64,000 nt of DNA from [Lactobacillus] rogosae (lineage in GTDB: Bacteria; Bacillota; Clostridia; Lachnospirales; Lachnospiraceae), in the NCBI GenBank assembly GCA_900112995.1, contig FONU01000008.1, positions 1-64,000 on the forward strand, in the 5' to 3' direction. The position numbers and the translations under genes are program-made. The notes below the pieces were generated by a model. That model was not told the DNA's origin. It saw only the letters and a list, made by a program, of their open reading frames with translations, and made no database searches. Of the stretch, positions 63,556-64,000 are shown piece after piece (the first letter of the stretch is position 1; each line of letters begins with the position of its first letter).

Positions 63556-64000
63556 TTATTCTTCGAGTTTATCAACATAGTTATATTTTTTAAATTCTGT
63601 TATATTAACTGAAGAAGGGATATCGAAATCATTCTCTATCTGCACCCGTGTATTAACACCGCAGTTATTATATATCCATTTGGCATCGGCAGGTGTCATA
63701 TAGATTGAACCGCTTGAAGCACTTGTTCCCATTTTATTATATTCATCTATATTCATATTACCAACTGTCTTGGTAAAATATGCAGATGAACATATATATT
63801 CTGAATTATTAAGTCTTGTACTATAATGACCATATCCAGTAATATCAAGCTTACGCCACTCAGCCTTCTCTGATATAAATGTGTCACCAGTATTAATATT
63901 ACTGTTAACAGATACATAAAAAGCCTTCACAACATTATCGAACCCATTATTAGAATTTATACTGTATATAATAGCAATGTTCCTGCTGACATTAATTCTA
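63556..64000 (-). CDS. L,D-transpeptidase (YkuD-fold) protein with degenerate active site, partial
   Basis: The reading frame stays open to the window edge, so the 5' part is missing; about 148 C-terminal residues are seen. INVSRN(I)AIIYS, VVKAFYVSVNSN, TGDTFISEKAEWRKL, YGHYSTRL and PADAKWIYNNCGVNTRVQI are the conserved strands of a YkuD domain. The catalytic motif SHGC(I/V)R is replaced by SSGSIYM: the nucleophile Cys is Ser, the His is Ser and the Arg is Tyr. It is likely inactive as a transpeptidase and may bind peptidoglycan or act as a scaffold. Confidence 0.75.
   Translation of the reverse strand, partial: RINVSRNIAIIYSINSNNGFDNVVKAFYVSVNSNINTGDTFISEKAEWRKLDITGYGHYSTRLNNSEYICSSAYFTKTVGNMNIDEYNKMGTSASSGSIYMTPADAKWIYNNCGVNTRVQIENDFDIPSSVNITEFKKYNYVDKLEE

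Overview
The window is chromosomal DNA of an anaerobic, low-GC Firmicute. Gene content and order point to the Lachnospiraceae (Clostridium cluster XIVa), and the proteins look most like the Lachnospira/Eubacterium eligens type; this is judged by eye, without a database search. Clues are the pta/ackA acetate pair, the YlxM-Ffh-RpsP-KhpA cluster, the L21-Prp-L27-Obg cluster with a Prp-cleaved L27 extension, RecU, YlbJ and a LexA/YneA-type SOS locus. Almost all genes lie on the + strand. No phage, transposon, CRISPR array, tRNA or rRNA was seen.

Layout. 1-439: non-coding, with a terminator and three exact 79-bp tandem repeats. 440-8637: tmcAL, a LigT-like phosphoesterase, pta, ackA, YceD/DUF177, rpmF, plsX, acpP, rnc. 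8654-14503: smc, ftsY, ilvA. 14704-16536: a large beta-helix lipoprotein of the DUF4353 type. 16731-24498: ylxM-ffh-rpsP-khpA, then a YhaO/YhaN-like nuclease pair, rimM, a DUF4234 membrane protein and rplS; trmD, usual between rimM and rplS, is absent. 24640-30275: lepB, rbgA, rnhB, an orphan FliK-like/FlhB-C-like pair, yraN and an YlmD/YfiH-type oxidoreductase. 30452-31294 (-): membrane-anchored secreted protein. 31437-36204: der, plsY, gpsA, rsmD, coaD and a coiled-coil protein. 36329-37468 (-): ylbJ. 37558-47046: M23 peptidase, small alarmone synthetase, RNA-modification enzymes, YgiQ, recU and a PAS/degenerate-GGDEF protein. 47166-52197: partial his operon (hisZ, G, D, B and a hisA-hisI fusion). 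52218-58900: RNase G, PAP2, rplU-prp-rpmA, obgE, yhbY, nadD, yqeK, rsfS. 59090-60382: divergent lexA and a YneA-like gene around four LexA-box-like sites. 60448-63401: DEAD-box helicase and putP. 63556-64000 (-): part of an L,D-transpeptidase-fold protein whose catalytic motif has been lost.

Together the genes form a growth core: acetate/ATP generation, phospholipid precursors (PlsX, PlsY, GpsA, AcpP), protein targeting (Ffh, FtsY, LepB), ribosome assembly GTPases (RbgA, Der, Obg), rRNA modification and histidine synthesis. Many start codons were moved downstream of the longest ORF to the ATG that follows a good ribosome binding site. Several sigma-A promoters with consensus or near-consensus boxes and 17-bp spacers could be read directly.

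The least ordinary items are the 79-bp structured repeat with compensatory changes, the orphan FliK/FlhB-C pair, the pseudo-L,D-transpeptidase, the LexA-box array, the missing trmD and the degenerate GGDEF protein.
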